Source: Desulfocapsa sp.
GTDB lineage: Bacteria; Desulfobacterota; Desulfobulbia; Desulfobulbales; Desulfocapsaceae
Assembly: GCA_021737265.1 (NCBI GenBank)
Contig: JAIPEF010000010.1
Coordinates: 1-40,512, forward strand
Reading direction: 5' to 3'
DNA length: 40,512 bases
In this document: piece by piece, positions 8,596-18,234 of the stretch
Layout: each line of letters starts with the position of its first letter
Position numbering within the stretch: the stretch's first letter is position 1
Translations under genes and position numbers: made by a program
The notes under the pieces: generated by a model
The model's database searches: none
The model's input: the letters and a program-made list of their open reading frames with translations, nothing else
Told to the model about the DNA's origin: nothing

Positions 8596-9834
8596 TCAGT
8601 TGGCCTTCTTCCTCAAGTAGGTTGGTGTTTCCATGTAGTCTTCATTCCAGGGTTTAGACTCCCTGGAAGATTGAGATGTGTCGCCCGAAGAAATAACGTT
8701 ATTATCCAGCCCGGTAAAATTGGAAGACGGAAAAAGGACATTCGCACTGCGTGGATTCGCGGGTGCCGGCTGTGAGCTTCCAGGACGGGTTTCCTCAATC
8801 CTGGAATCAGATTCAGCTGTAAGCTGATTGTTTCCTGGCACATTTACCTGGACAAATTTTTTCCTCTCCGGCACTGATTCCCCCACACCGGTAGCAATCA
8901 CAGTCACATGCAATTCATCGCCAATAGCATCATCATAGAGTGCACCGATGACCACCTTGGCCTCTTCATCGACTTTCTCTTGAATAAGAGCCGATGCTTC
9001 CATAAACTCGGCCATGGTAAAGGACTCTTCTGAAGCAGAAATATTAATAAGAAGCCCACGTGCACCATCAATGCCGACATCTTCCAGAAGTTGATTATCA
9101 ATTGCACGATTTGCGGCTTCAATGGCACGATTTTCACCAACGGCAGAACCTGTCCCCATGATTGCCGGTCCAACTTCACGCATCACCGTACGCAGATCAG
9201 CAAAATCCGCATTCATCAACCCGCCGACATTAATAAGATCGGTGATCCCTTTAACGGCCTGTAGCAAAACCCTATCGGCCATGGTCAGCATATCGGAAAG
9301 TTTAGAGTTTTTCTGCATCATTGAGAGGAGGCGGTCATTGGGAACGGTAATGATAGTATCTGCGTACTTATGCAGTTCTTCCCATCCTCTCTCCGCATTA
9401 CGCATACGAAATTTCCCCTCGAAATGGAAGGGTTTGGTCACAACAGCGACGGTTAGAGCACCCAACTCCTTACTGGCCCTGGCAATCACCGGAGCTGCGC
9501 CGGTTCCGGTTCCGCCACCTAGTCCTGCGGCGACAAATACCATATCAGATCCCTTGAGACTCCCTTTAATCTCCTCTAAGGATTCCAGGGCCGCCTGTTC
9601 TCCAGTCTCAGGGTCGGCACCAGCACCCAGACCTTTCGTTATACCGGGACCAATCTGCAGGCAGATATCGGCACGCGATTGATTAAGAGCCTGTTTATCT
9701 GTATTGGCAGTGATAAATTCAACACCCTGCAAGCGATTGTCAACCATGGTATTGATGGCATTTCCACCACCACCACCCACACCAATAACCTTAACAACTG
9801 CAACTCCTTCTGTTTCCGCCATTCTAAACGGCAT
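8596..9834 (-). CDS. ftsZ: Cell division GTPase FtsZ
   Basis: Tubulin homologue that forms the Z ring at midcell. The nucleotide-binding GVGGGGGNA is near the start, the tubulin signature GGGTGTGAAP near residue 105, and the T7-loop region NADFADLRTVM further on. A variable linker of about 65 residues leads to the conserved C-terminal peptide METPTYLRKK, which binds FtsA and other partners. An in-frame ATG exists at 9846, but the ATG at 9834 has GGAGAGG five bases upstream and gives the usual N-terminus (412 residues). It is the last gene of the dcw cluster, 112 bases after ftsA. I see no clear intrinsic terminator in the 126 bases after it. Confidence 0.97.
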   Translation of the reverse strand: MPFRMAETEGVAVVKVIGVGGGGGNAINTMVDNRLQGVEFITANTDKQALNQSRADICLQIGPGITKGLGAGADPETGEQAALESLEEIKGSLKGSDMVFVAAGLGGGTGTGAAPVIARASKELGALTVAVVTKPFHFEGKFRMRNAERGWEELHKYADTIITVPNDRLLSMMQKNSKLSDMLTMADRVLLQAVKGITDLINVGGLMNADFADLRTVMREVGPAIMGTGSAVGENRAIEAANRAIDNQLLEDVGIDGARGLLINISASEESFTMAEFMEASALIQEKVDEEAKVVIGALYDDAIGDELHVTVIATGVGESVPERKKFVQVNVPGNNQLTAESDSRIEETRPGSSQPAPANPRSANVLFPSSNFTGLDNNVISSGDTSQSSRESKPWNEDYMETPTYLRKKAN

Positions 9835-9946
9835 AGCCTCTCCCATATTGAAAATATTGCAGAATGCAGCATGCTAGTTTTAGCTTACAAATTATAGCAT
9901 TTACCACTTGCCACTGAAACATATTTTTTACAACCTGACACAGTTT

Positions 9947-11221
9947 TTACATAATTTTTCTAAACCATTCTTTCATCCTGCCAACCATGGAACTGTCACT
10001 GTATCGCTTATCCACCTGGTGCTGTCGTCCATACATCACAAGCCCTACTCCCGTGGTACAACGTGGAGTGTGAACCTCATTCGTTTTCCCACCTATCTGG
10101 GTCGGATATCCAATACGAACAGGTAAATCAAAAATCTGTTCAGCAAGATCAACAAGATTGGCAAGCAGTGCTGTACCGCCGGTAATAACGACACCACCGT
10201 TAATCTTGTTCTTCAATCCGCAGTTGATCAAATCCTGATTAACCATTTCCAGTATTTCCACCATCCTTGCCTGGAGAATATCAACAAGAACTTTCTGGGT
10301 AACCTTACGCGGCTCGCGGTCACCAACAGTTGGCACATCTACCACAAGATTGGGCTTGATCAGGGAAGAGATGGCACAGCCATAGTCCTCTTTCAAACGC
10401 TCAGCATCCTGCAGGGGGGTCCGCAAGCCCACGGACAGGTCATTGGTCAGGTTGTGTCCACCGAGACCAATCTCACAGGTATGGCGGATGGTCCCATCAC
10501 AAAAAACGGCAAGGTCGGTGGTTCCTCCTCCAATATCAAGAAGGGCAACGCCAAGTTCCATTTCATCGGGCCTCAGGGTAGCATGGGCAGATGCAATGGA
10601 CTCCAGGACCATATCAAGCACTTCCAGGCCTGCCTTGTTACAGCAGGTATACAGATTATGCACAGCAGCCATATCTGCTGTGACAATATGAACATTGGTA
10701 ACCAGCCTTACTCCTGTCATCCCCAAAGGATTTTGGATTTCCGTGTGATCATCCACCATATATTCCTGGGGAAGGACATGGATAATCTGCTGATTTTCAG
10801 ATATTTTTACTGTCCGGGCAGCAACGATTACATCTTCAACATCATTTTCCTTAATCTCCCGACCATTGATGGCGATAATCCCGGGACTGTTAAATCCCTT
10901 GATATGATTGCCGGCAATCCCAACATAAACACTACTCAGATCACACCCGGCCGACTCTTCAGCCTGGCGAACAGCCTTACGAATTGACTGAACAGTGGAT
11001 TCAATATTAACCACAACCCCTTTTTTCAAACCCACTGAGGGAGCAGTCCCCACGCCAATGATATCCACCGCGTCTTCAAAAACTTCACCTACCACGCAAC
11101 AAATCTTAGTGGTCCCTATGTCCAAACCCACAACAAGGTCACCAGACTCACGCTCCTCCTGATGGCCTTTCTTAGGTTTCTGTCCTACTTCCTCTCCTGG
11201 GTTAACCTCGATCTCATCCAT
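9947..11221 (-). CDS. ftsA: Cell division actin-like ATPase FtsA
   Basis: 424 residues, membrane tether for FtsZ. Actin-fold motifs are visible: phosphate 1 GLDIGTTKICCVVGE near residue 33, phosphate 2 LLDIGGGTTDLAVF near 227, and the adenosine motif VVITGGTALLANL near 345. The protein ends in a short amphipathic helix (MKEWFRKIM), the usual membrane-targeting sequence. An acidic/basic N-terminal extension of about 28 residues precedes the first strand. It starts four bases after the ftsQ stop, so the two are probably co-translated. Confidence 0.96.
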   Translation of the reverse strand: MDEIEVNPGEEVGQKPKKGHQEERESGDLVVGLDIGTTKICCVVGEVFEDAVDIIGVGTAPSVGLKKGVVVNIESTVQSIRKAVRQAEESAGCDLSSVYVGIAGNHIKGFNSPGIIAINGREIKENDVEDVIVAARTVKISENQQIIHVLPQEYMVDDHTEIQNPLGMTGVRLVTNVHIVTADMAAVHNLYTCCNKAGLEVLDMVLESIASAHATLRPDEMELGVALLDIGGGTTDLAVFCDGTIRHTCEIGLGGHNLTNDLSVGLRTPLQDAERLKEDYGCAISSLIKPNLVVDVPTVGDREPRKVTQKVLVDILQARMVEILEMVNQDLINCGLKNKINGGVVITGGTALLANLVDLAEQIFDLPVRIGYPTQIGGKTNEVHTPRCTTGVGLVMYGRQHQVDKRYSDSSMVGRMKEWFRKIM

Positions 11222-11225
11222 TCCA

Positions 11226-12236
11226 TTACCCTGCGTAATTTTGTACCACTAAAACTTTATTGTGCTGATAATTCATGCGAATATATGCAACCTTTTCTAT
11301 AATAGCCCTGCCATTTTCCTTACGATACAGGACTTCCAACACCTTGCGCAACTGATAATATTTTCTTTTGATCCCTTCCTTTCCAAAATAGATGGGAAAA
11401 GGATGTTTCACCAGGTACAGAACCATTTCTCCATTTTCGGTGAAATGAATTTCCGAGACATCCTGGGCCGGTAAATTTGGATTATTTAGCTTGGCCAAAC
11501 GTAAAAAAGATGTGGCGGCCGCTAGCATATCCTCCCTTTCTTCACTGGTATTAAAAGTATCAAGCCCGGTTATTACCGGGAAATCAAGTTCCTGTCCGGA
11601 AGCCACAGGGGCAAAAACGACCCCATTGTTATCCATATACCGCAATGCTTCATCGTTGGCCGTGGCAATCAAAGCCTGGGGCTGGTATTCCCTGATGGTA
11701 ATAGCCAGACCATCGGGCCATATTCTTCTGATATCGGCTGCAACGACCCAGGGATGATCCTCCAGACGCTCTTTTATTGCCTGAGGATCAATGGTCAGCA
11801 TATTCATCTGGTATGATATCTCTGCATACTTTTTCAGCCCTTTCGCACCAGTCATCCGACAACCGCTGATCTCAATGTCATGAATACGAAAATAATTCCA
11901 GTTACCAAAAATTGACAACCCTGGCCCTTTCAGTACCAGGTTTCCGGCCAACAGTACCAGACTGACCAGCAAAACCAGCTGCAGTGGTCGCCCAAATCTT
12001 TTCTCATTTTTCTGTCGGCTTGGCCGGCCCGATTCCTGCCGGGGAAGATATTTACTACGAGCCTGCCATTTCTCCCTGAAAATTTTTTTCCTTCGCCCTT
12101 TTTCACCCCCAAGACAATTAGGGTTATAGTGAGTGTGCTGATTTATTTTTTGTGAAAAAATAGAGCCCGGGGTTTCACTCTTTTTTTCCCCGCCAGCCAA
12201 TATGCTGATTTTTTCCAGAAACTTGAAACTCTTCAC
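11226..12236 (-). CDS. ftsQ: Cell division protein FtsQ/DivIB
   Basis: 336 residues. A long, strongly basic cytoplasmic N-terminus (about 83 residues, many K/R) is followed by one membrane segment (about 84-101). A POTRA domain comes next (about 115-185, with FRIHDIEISGC and the DHPWVVAADIRRIWPDGLAITIRE stretch), then the FtsQ beta domain. FtsQ normally recruits FtsL/FtsB to the divisome in the periplasm. The start is a GTG at 12236 with GGAG five bases upstream, 15 bases after murB. The N-terminal tail is longer than in E. coli FtsQ. No ddl gene stands between murB and ftsQ, where many bacteria have one. Confidence 0.92.
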   Translation of the reverse strand: MKSFKFLEKISILAGGEKKSETPGSIFSQKINQHTHYNPNCLGGEKGRRKKIFREKWQARSKYLPRQESGRPSRQKNEKRFGRPLQLVLLVSLVLLAGNLVLKGPGLSIFGNWNYFRIHDIEISGCRMTGAKGLKKYAEISYQMNMLTIDPQAIKERLEDHPWVVAADIRRIWPDGLAITIREYQPQALIATANDEALRYMDNNGVVFAPVASGQELDFPVITGLDTFNTSEEREDMLAAATSFLRLAKLNNPNLPAQDVSEIHFTENGEMVLYLVKHPFPIYFGKEGIKRKYYQLRKVLEVLYRKENGRAIIEKVAYIRMNYQHNKVLVVQNYAG

Positions 12237-12251
12237 ATCTGCTCCATTATA

Positions 12252-13178
12252 TTACAAAAAGTGCACTTCCGGTTGCAGTATGATCCCCGTATCTTTATAT
12301 ACTTGATTAACCACCATTTCCATGAGTTGCTTAACATCATCTGCAGTTGCATCTCCAGTATTCACCAGAAAATTAGCATGTACCGGTGACACCATGGCTC
12401 CGCCACAGCATTTCCCTTTACAGCCGGAAGCATCGATAAGACGACCGGCAGAGTCACCTGGAGGATTTCTAAAGAACGAACCAGCATTTTTCTGAACCTT
12501 AGGCTGTCTTATTTTGCGTTGCTGTAAGTATTTCCGGCACCTTTCCTGTATATCAATCGCATCTTCCCGGGCTAAGCGAATATCTGCTGAAACGACCAGA
12601 CGCTTCTCATTTCCGACTTTCTGGTTCACCCATCTTCTGTAGTCGAATTCCAGTTCCTCACGACTCAACAGTTCCTCTCCGGAAGTCATGGAAAAAACGG
12701 TAAGAGAATCCACAACAGCTTCTATCTCTCCCCCCCAGGCTCCCGCATTCATGACCACCGCCCCGCCAAGAGACCCGGGGATACCACTCACAAACTCAAG
12801 GCCGGAATACCCCTTTCCAACACACCAGTTCAACAACTTTCCCAGGCTGCAGCCTGCGCCAACCCTGACCCGTATCGCCCCGGGTTCCGAATCATCTACA
12901 AGAGTGATTTCGGCAAGCCCCTGACCAAAGAGCAGAACAGCTCCTGCAAAGCCACTGTCTGCAACAAGGAGATTACTTCCCTTCCCTAAAAATCTCCAAT
13001 TCAAGCTGTTGTCGGCAAAACAGTGTAAAAGAGCACTGAGTTCCTTTACACTTTCCACTACGATCAGGGCTTCTGCCGGACCGCCAATGCCAAAAGTAGT
13101 AAAAGGTGCGAGCGGACAATCCCATTGAATAGGGTTCTCCGCAAGACGGCTTAATTGCTCCCTTACCAGCTTTTTCAC
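12252..13178 (-). CDS. murB: UDP-N-acetylenolpyruvoylglucosamine reductase MurB
   Basis: FAD enzyme that reduces UDP-GlcNAc-enolpyruvate to UDP-MurNAc in the cytoplasm. 308 residues. FAD-domain motifs are [23 protein letters not shown] and [17 protein letters not shown]. The catalytic serine lies in NAGSFFRNP, and the C-terminal glutamate is in the QPEVHFL tail. The GSFFRNP form and compact size resemble the type II MurB found in Gram-positives and many deltaproteobacteria. The gene starts with GTG, overlapping the murC stop by four bases (GTGA). Confidence 0.95.
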   Translation of the reverse strand: MKKLVREQLSRLAENPIQWDCPLAPFTTFGIGGPAEALIVVESVKELSALLHCFADNSLNWRFLGKGSNLLVADSGFAGAVLLFGQGLAEITLVDDSEPGAIRVRVGAGCSLGKLLNWCVGKGYSGLEFVSGIPGSLGGAVVMNAGAWGGEIEAVVDSLTVFSMTSGEELLSREELEFDYRRWVNQKVGNEKRLVVSADIRLAREDAIDIQERCRKYLQQRKIRQPKVQKNAGSFFRNPPGDSAGRLIDASGCKGKCCGGAMVSPVHANFLVNTGDATADDVKQLMEMVVNQVYKDTGIILQPEVHFL

Positions 13179-14569
13179 ATTTTTCCTTCAGGGGCTTCGT
13201 TCAACAAAGCAACCAAATCTTCACCGGCCAAAACTATATTCCCGGCTCCCAGGGTCAAAACCAGGTCACCTTCTCTCAGTTCTGGATATATTGCCTCTGC
13301 AAGGTCATCCACCTTTGCAACAAACCGGGTCTGACGCTGCCCGTGTTTCTTCACTTCATCCAGAAGGATCTCCCCTGATATTTCTTCTATTGGGACCTCA
13401 CTTGCAGCATAAATATCTGTCATCATCAGATAATCCGCCTGATGAAAACAGGTCTTAAACTCATGCAAGAGGGCAAGGGTCCTGCTGTACCGATGGGGCT
13501 GAAAAAGGACAACCAAGCGTTTATCCGGCCAACCTTCCTTGATGGCAGACAGGGTGGCCCGGATTTCCGTGGGATGATGTCCGTAATCATCAAGCACTGT
13601 AATGCCCCGGCCCTCACCCTTGAACTGCAAACGTCTCTGTACCCCCTGAAAACCGGCAAGAGCGGCAGCGATAGTTGCAAAGGGAATCTCGAGTTCCAGG
13701 CCGACACAGATTGTGGCCAGTGCATTATAGACGTTATGTCTTCCAGGAAGTGAGAAATCGATATCGCCTAAGACTTCACCCAGATGCCGCACGGTAAATC
13801 GAACCCGTCCCCCTCCGGTCTCAATCTGTTCAGCAGACAGATCCGCCTGGGAAGTTAAGCCATAGGTTATCTTTCGTTTCCTTATTTCAGGTAGGATATC
13901 TGCGACATTGGCATCATCGAGACAGAGGATCACTGCACCGTAAAATGGAATCCGGTCAATAAATTCCAAAAAAGTGGCTTTTATATGCTCAATATCATCG
14001 TAATGATCCATATGTTCGAGGTCGATATTGGTGACAACATCGAGAACCGGTGACAGTTTCAAAAAGGAGCCATCACTCTCATCTGCCTCTGCAACCAGAA
14101 ATTCACCCTGCCCAAGTTTAGCATTCCCACCCAGGCTGTCCACCTTACCGCCAACAACGATGGTGGGATCAAGACCGGCCTCACTCATCATCCAGCTCAC
14201 CATTGAGGTGGTGGATGTTTTGCCGTGACTGCCGGCAATGGCAATACCATACTTTGCCAGGCGCATGAGCTCGGCCAGCATCTCCGCCCGCTGAATCACA
14301 GGAATCCCGGTCTCATGAGCTGCCATGACTTCCGGATTATCATTGGTAATGGCCGATGAAGTCACCACCACATCTGCACCTTTGACCCAGCTGCCATCAT
14401 GTCCTTTGTAAACAACACCGCCCAATGCCTGAAGGTTCCGTGTGATTTCGGAATCGTGCAAATCAGAGCCTGAGACAGCATAACCAAGATTGAGCAGGAG
14501 TTCTGCAATGCCGCTCATTCCGATTCCACCGATTCCGACAAAATGTATTTTTTTAGTTTTTTTATACAT
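13175..14569 (-). CDS. murC: UDP-N-acetylmuramate--L-alanine ligase MurC
   Basis: 464 residues, first Mur ligase, adding L-Ala to UDP-MurNAc with ATP. The N-terminal UDP-binding motif [17 protein letters not shown], the P-loop [11 protein letters not shown] (about 112-122), the central [10 protein letters not shown] motif, and the C-terminal [10 protein letters not shown] motif are present. A good AGAGG ribosome-binding site precedes the ATG, 17 bases after murG. Overlap with murB indicates coupled translation. Confidence 0.97.
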   Translation of the reverse strand: MYKKTKKIHFVGIGGIGMSGIAELLLNLGYAVSGSDLHDSEITRNLQALGGVVYKGHDGSWVKGADVVVTSSAITNDNPEVMAAHETGIPVIQRAEMLAELMRLAKYGIAIAGSHGKTSTTSMVSWMMSEAGLDPTIVVGGKVDSLGGNAKLGQGEFLVAEADESDGSFLKLSPVLDVVTNIDLEHMDHYDDIEHIKATFLEFIDRIPFYGAVILCLDDANVADILPEIRKRKITYGLTSQADLSAEQIETGGGRVRFTVRHLGEVLGDIDFSLPGRHNVYNALATICVGLELEIPFATIAAALAGFQGVQRRLQFKGEGRGITVLDDYGHHPTEIRATLSAIKEGWPDKRLVVLFQPHRYSRTLALLHEFKTCFHQADYLMMTDIYAASEVPIEEISGEILLDEVKKHGQRQTRFVAKVDDLAEAIYPELREGDLVLTLGAGNIVLAGEDLVALLNEAPEGKM

Positions 14570-14586
14570 AAGCCTCTTATTTCAAG

Positions 14587-15705
14587 CTAACTGCTGGTGT
14601 CTAACACAGGTTTGCTGCCCAGCAAAGCAAGACACTCATCCACTATCCGTTCCGCTGCCTCGGGGAAGGCACGGCTCTGCATGGCAACGCCCATCTCTTC
14701 CAACAGCTGCCTGTTGCCAAGTAGTCGCACTAGGTTATCAGCTAATATCTCAACCGTGAGATCCTTTTCCACAAACATCAACGCCCCGCCACTCTGTACA
14801 TAAAACTCACCATTTTTCTGCTGATGGTTGTCAGCTGCATAGGGGTATGGAATCAAAATGGCTGGCTTACCAAGAACTGCCAGTTCCGCAAGCGTTGTTG
14901 CACCGGCACGTGAAACCAGCAGGTCCGCCTCCCTGTAGATGGCAGCCATGTCGCTGAAAAAAGGAGACACAGTGGCAGAGATATTATTTTGCCGGTAACT
15001 GGCCTCAACTTTTTTCGTATCTTGTGGTCCTGTCTGGTGAATCACTTTCACCGTGGCAAGATCTGGCAGGCCAAGTCCAAAGGCCCCGGTCACCAGTTCG
15101 TTTACCCGGTGGGCGCCAAGGCTGCCACCCAATACCAGGAGAGTAAGTGTTTTCTCTTCTTGAGTCTTCTCTTGCCTGGCCAGGCTGAGGATAGCGTTTC
15201 GAACAGGATTGCCCGTTAAAACACATTTTTTCCCTGGAAACCATTTTTCACTTCCCGGGAGAGAGAGACAAATTCTGGAAGCCAGAGTTCCAAGCTTCCT
15301 GTTTGCCAGACCGGGGACAGAATTCTGTTCATGGATAATGGTTGGTTTGCCAAGGAGTTTTGCTGCAGCGACCACCGGCCCTGTCACATATCCACCAACT
15401 CCCAGTACGAGATCAGGTCTGAACCTTAACACATGATACATGGCCTCCAGACAGGAAATTGGCAGCACCCCAAATCCCAGCAGGAGAGAAAACAGATTCT
15501 TTCCCTTCAGTCCTTTGGAATGAATGGAGCGGGTCGCATACCCATACTGTTCTAGACTCTTCTTATCCATCTTTCGTTTTGTGCCCACAAAAAGCACTTC
15601 ACTTCCCGGCAGACGACGACACAAGGCTTCTGCCGTTGCGATGGCTGGAAAGAGATGTCCCCCGGTTCCACCACCTGTAAGCATAAGTCGCACGGGAGTT
15701 TTCAT
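14587..15705 (-). CDS. murG: Lipid II-forming GlcNAc transferase MurG
   Basis: 372 residues, membrane-associated GT28 glycosyltransferase that adds GlcNAc to lipid I at the inner leaflet. The N-terminal GGGTGGHLFPAIATAEAL, the central HEQNSVPGLANR, and the C-terminal donor motif SRAGATTLAEL followed by IPYPYAADNHQQKN are all intact. Its ATG overlaps the murD stop by one base (TGATG). In most dcw clusters ftsW sits exactly at this junction; here no room exists for it. Confidence 0.97.
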   Translation of the reverse strand: MKTPVRLMLTGGGTGGHLFPAIATAEALCRRLPGSEVLFVGTKRKMDKKSLEQYGYATRSIHSKGLKGKNLFSLLLGFGVLPISCLEAMYHVLRFRPDLVLGVGGYVTGPVVAAAKLLGKPTIIHEQNSVPGLANRKLGTLASRICLSLPGSEKWFPGKKCVLTGNPVRNAILSLARQEKTQEEKTLTLLVLGGSLGAHRVNELVTGAFGLGLPDLATVKVIHQTGPQDTKKVEASYRQNNISATVSPFFSDMAAIYREADLLVSRAGATTLAELAVLGKPAILIPYPYAADNHQQKNGEFYVQSGGALMFVEKDLTVEILADNLVRLLGNRQLLEEMGVAMQSRAFPEAAERIVDECLALLGSKPVLDTSS

Positions 15706-17105
15706 CAGGACGCCTTCTCCGCAGTCACTTCCTGCAGGTTCATGACCGCCTGCACAAAGACATCTCCACGCTGTCCGTAATTGTCAAACATATCAAAACT
15801 TGAACAGGCAGGAGCCAGGAGCACCACATCACCTGGCCGGGCAAGGCTTGCTGCAAGGGAGACTGCCTCCTCCATGGAACCTGCATAACTGACCGGCGCT
15901 GCCCCATCTATGGCTGCAGCTATGGCATCTGCGGCCTCTCCCAGCAAGATAAGTCTCCTTACCTTTTGTCTTATCGGCTCTTTCAGGACAGTATAATCTT
16001 CCCCCTTGTCTCTGCCTCCGGCAAGAAGAACGATATTCCCGGAAAACGATTCCAGGGCGCTGATAACGGCCCCTGTATTGGTGGCCTTAGAATCATCGTA
16101 GTAGTCGACCTCAGCCAAGTTTATCACATGCTGGAGACGATGAGCCGCTAACTTAAACCCCTTAAGCCCCCTCTCTATATCATCCTTTCGACATCCAAGA
16201 AGCGAGACAGCAAGCACTGCTGCCTCGGCGTTTAACAGACCGGTATGAGAATCAAGTTCACTTCCGGCAAGTGAATAGCTCTCAGCTTCCTGTCCCAGCA
16301 GACGGATCGTAACGATACTCTGGTGTCCAATAGCTGAAGAGTTCCTCTCACGACTGCCAAAACAGTACACTTCCTGATGAGTGAGCTGGGAACTGAGCTG
16401 TTGACACATGGGGTCATCAGCACAGAGTATTGCTTTGTCACTTGCCTTCTGGTGAGTAAACAGCTTCATCTTGGCTGCAGCATATCGGGCCATGCTTCCG
16501 TGCCGATCCAGATGGTCGGGACTGATATTCAGCAACACACCAATATGCGGCGAAAAATTTCCGGCCGATTCAAGCTGAAAACTCGACAGCTCAAGCACCA
16601 GCACATCGACCCGTTCTCCACGGCGGAGATAATCAAGAATCGGGGTTCCAATGTTTCCCCCTACAAACACCTTTTTCCCGGATGCTGAAAGCAGTTCACC
16701 CAAGAGGGCTGCCACCGTGGTTTTACCATTCGTCCCGGTCACTGCCACTACGCATTCGGTAAGGTATGGTGCAGCCAGTGCCAATTCACCCAAGACAGGT
16801 ATATTTTTCCTGCGCATCGTCACCAGAAGAGGCAAATCAGTGGGAATACCCGGACTGATGACGATAAAATCACTACGGGAAAAAAATTCTTCACTGTGAC
16901 CACCGCCCTCAAAGGCAATCCCCTTTTCCTGAAGATAGTCCTGGTCTACCCGGGATAGATCAGTGAATTGTCTATTGTCTGAGACAGAGACCTCAACATT
17001 ATGGCTCAACAGAAATTTTACGGCGGCACGACCGGACACACCCATGCCCATGACCACTGCCCGCTGCCCTGATTCTATCTTTCTGTATTCTCCAGTTTCC
17101 ATCAT
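15705..17105 (-). CDS. murD: UDP-N-acetylmuramoylalanine--D-glutamate ligase MurD
   Basis: 466 residues, adds D-Glu to UDP-MurNAc-L-Ala. Motifs are GMGVSGRAAVKFL in the UDP domain, the P-loop VTGTNGKTT (about 122-130), LNISPDHLDRHGSM, YDDSKATNTGAV and LLAGGRDKGEDY. The start overlaps the mraY stop by four bases, so translation is probably coupled. The end is directly joined to murG with no ftsW between them. Confidence 0.97.
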   Translation of the reverse strand: MMETGEYRKIESGQRAVVMGMGVSGRAAVKFLLSHNVEVSVSDNRQFTDLSRVDQDYLQEKGIAFEGGGHSEEFFSRSDFIVISPGIPTDLPLLVTMRRKNIPVLGELALAAPYLTECVVAVTGTNGKTTVAALLGELLSASGKKVFVGGNIGTPILDYLRRGERVDVLVLELSSFQLESAGNFSPHIGVLLNISPDHLDRHGSMARYAAAKMKLFTHQKASDKAILCADDPMCQQLSSQLTHQEVYCFGSRERNSSAIGHQSIVTIRLLGQEAESYSLAGSELDSHTGLLNAEAAVLAVSLLGCRKDDIERGLKGFKLAAHRLQHVINLAEVDYYDDSKATNTGAVISALESFSGNIVLLAGGRDKGEDYTVLKEPIRQKVRRLILLGEAADAIAAAIDGAAPVSYAGSMEEAVSLAASLARPGDVVLLAPACSSFDMFDNYGQRGDVFVQAVMNLQEVTAEKAS

Positions 17106-18181
17106 CGCAGTTTCAATGTTGCTATGGCAAAGAGGCCAAGAATGATAGAGACAATCCAGAACCGGACAACGACCTTGGATTCATGCCAGCCTTTTTTCTC
17201 AAAATGATGATGAAAGGGAGCCATGAGAAAAATACGTTTGCCCTTACTGATCTTAAAATAACCGACCTGGAGAATAACGGAAATGGCCTCCATGACAAAG
17301 ATTCCACCGACAATGGCCAGCAGAATTTCCTGTTTTATGATAATGGCCACTCCCCCCAGGGCACCGCCAAGGGCGAGTGAACCGACATCCCCCATAAACA
17401 TCTGAGCCGGAAAGGCGTTGAACCAGAGGAAGCCCAGACAGGCTCCAACCATAGCCCCGCAAAAAATAGCCAACTCTCCTGCCCCCTGGACGTAGGGAAT
17501 CTGAAGATAGTCAGCTAAAATCACATGGCCTGCAAGATAGGAAAAGACAAGATAAACAGAGGCTGAAACAACTGTGGGTCCGGCAGCCAGACCGTCAAGA
17601 CCATCGGTGAGATTCACGGCATTGGAGGAACCCACTATAACGAAAATCGCAAAGACCACGTAAAACCAGGAAAGATCAGGCTGGATGTTTTTCAAAAAAG
17701 GCACACTCAGTTGGCCGTCATAGGCTGGATGGAGAAGAACAAACAACCCCACCACCGAGGCACCAAAAACCTGGAACAAAAGTTTTCCTCTGGCACTCAG
17801 TCCCGCGCTGGACTTCTTTTTGATTTTCTGCAAATCATCAACACCACCGATGGCACCAAAAAAAATACTCACAAAAAGCATGAGCCAGACCAGTGGATTA
17901 TCAAGTCTCGCCCAAAGCAGAGTTGACCCTGTGATGGATATAAGAATCAGGACTCCACCCATGGTAGGCACCCCCTGCTTTGCGAGATGGGTTTCCGGAC
18001 CGTCGTCACGTACCACCTGCCCCACTTGATGCTGTCCGAGCTTTTTGATAAACCAGGGTCCCAACAGCAGCATCAGGAGAAAGGCGGTGACTGCACCACC
18101 GATGGAGCGCACCGTGATGTAACGAAACACATTCAAGGCGCTGAGACTACTGTGGAGAGGATAGAGAAGATGGTATAACAT
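17102..18181 (-). CDS. mraY: Phospho-MurNAc-pentapeptide transferase MraY
   Basis: 359-residue polytopic membrane enzyme that transfers phospho-MurNAc-pentapeptide to undecaprenyl phosphate, making lipid I. About ten hydrophobic segments are visible. Family motifs include GVPTMGGV near residue 88, the acidic IGGVDDLQKI, NAVNLTDGLDGLAAGP near residue 187, AQMFMGDVGSLALGG, and the histidine motif APFHHHFEKKGW. Length matches E. coli MraY (360). It lies 53 bases after the murE-murF fusion. Confidence 0.97.
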   Translation of the reverse strand: MLYHLLYPLHSSLSALNVFRYITVRSIGGAVTAFLLMLLLGPWFIKKLGQHQVGQVVRDDGPETHLAKQGVPTMGGVLILISITGSTLLWARLDNPLVWLMLFVSIFFGAIGGVDDLQKIKKKSSAGLSARGKLLFQVFGASVVGLFVLLHPAYDGQLSVPFLKNIQPDLSWFYVVFAIFVIVGSSNAVNLTDGLDGLAAGPTVVSASVYLVFSYLAGHVILADYLQIPYVQGAGELAIFCGAMVGACLGFLWFNAFPAQMFMGDVGSLALGGALGGVAIIIKQEILLAIVGGIFVMEAISVILQVGYFKISKGKRIFLMAPFHHHFEKKGWHESKVVVRFWIVSIILGLFAIATLKLR

Positions 18182-18234
18182 TATTTTAGTATTTTCCCTC
18201 GGCTATTATAAGAGAATCAAGAAATATTTCTTTT

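Noticed and set aside
9122..9682. 186-codon plus-strand open frame opposite ftsZ
   Set aside because: It is antisense to a conserved gene, resembles no family, and has no ribosome-binding site.
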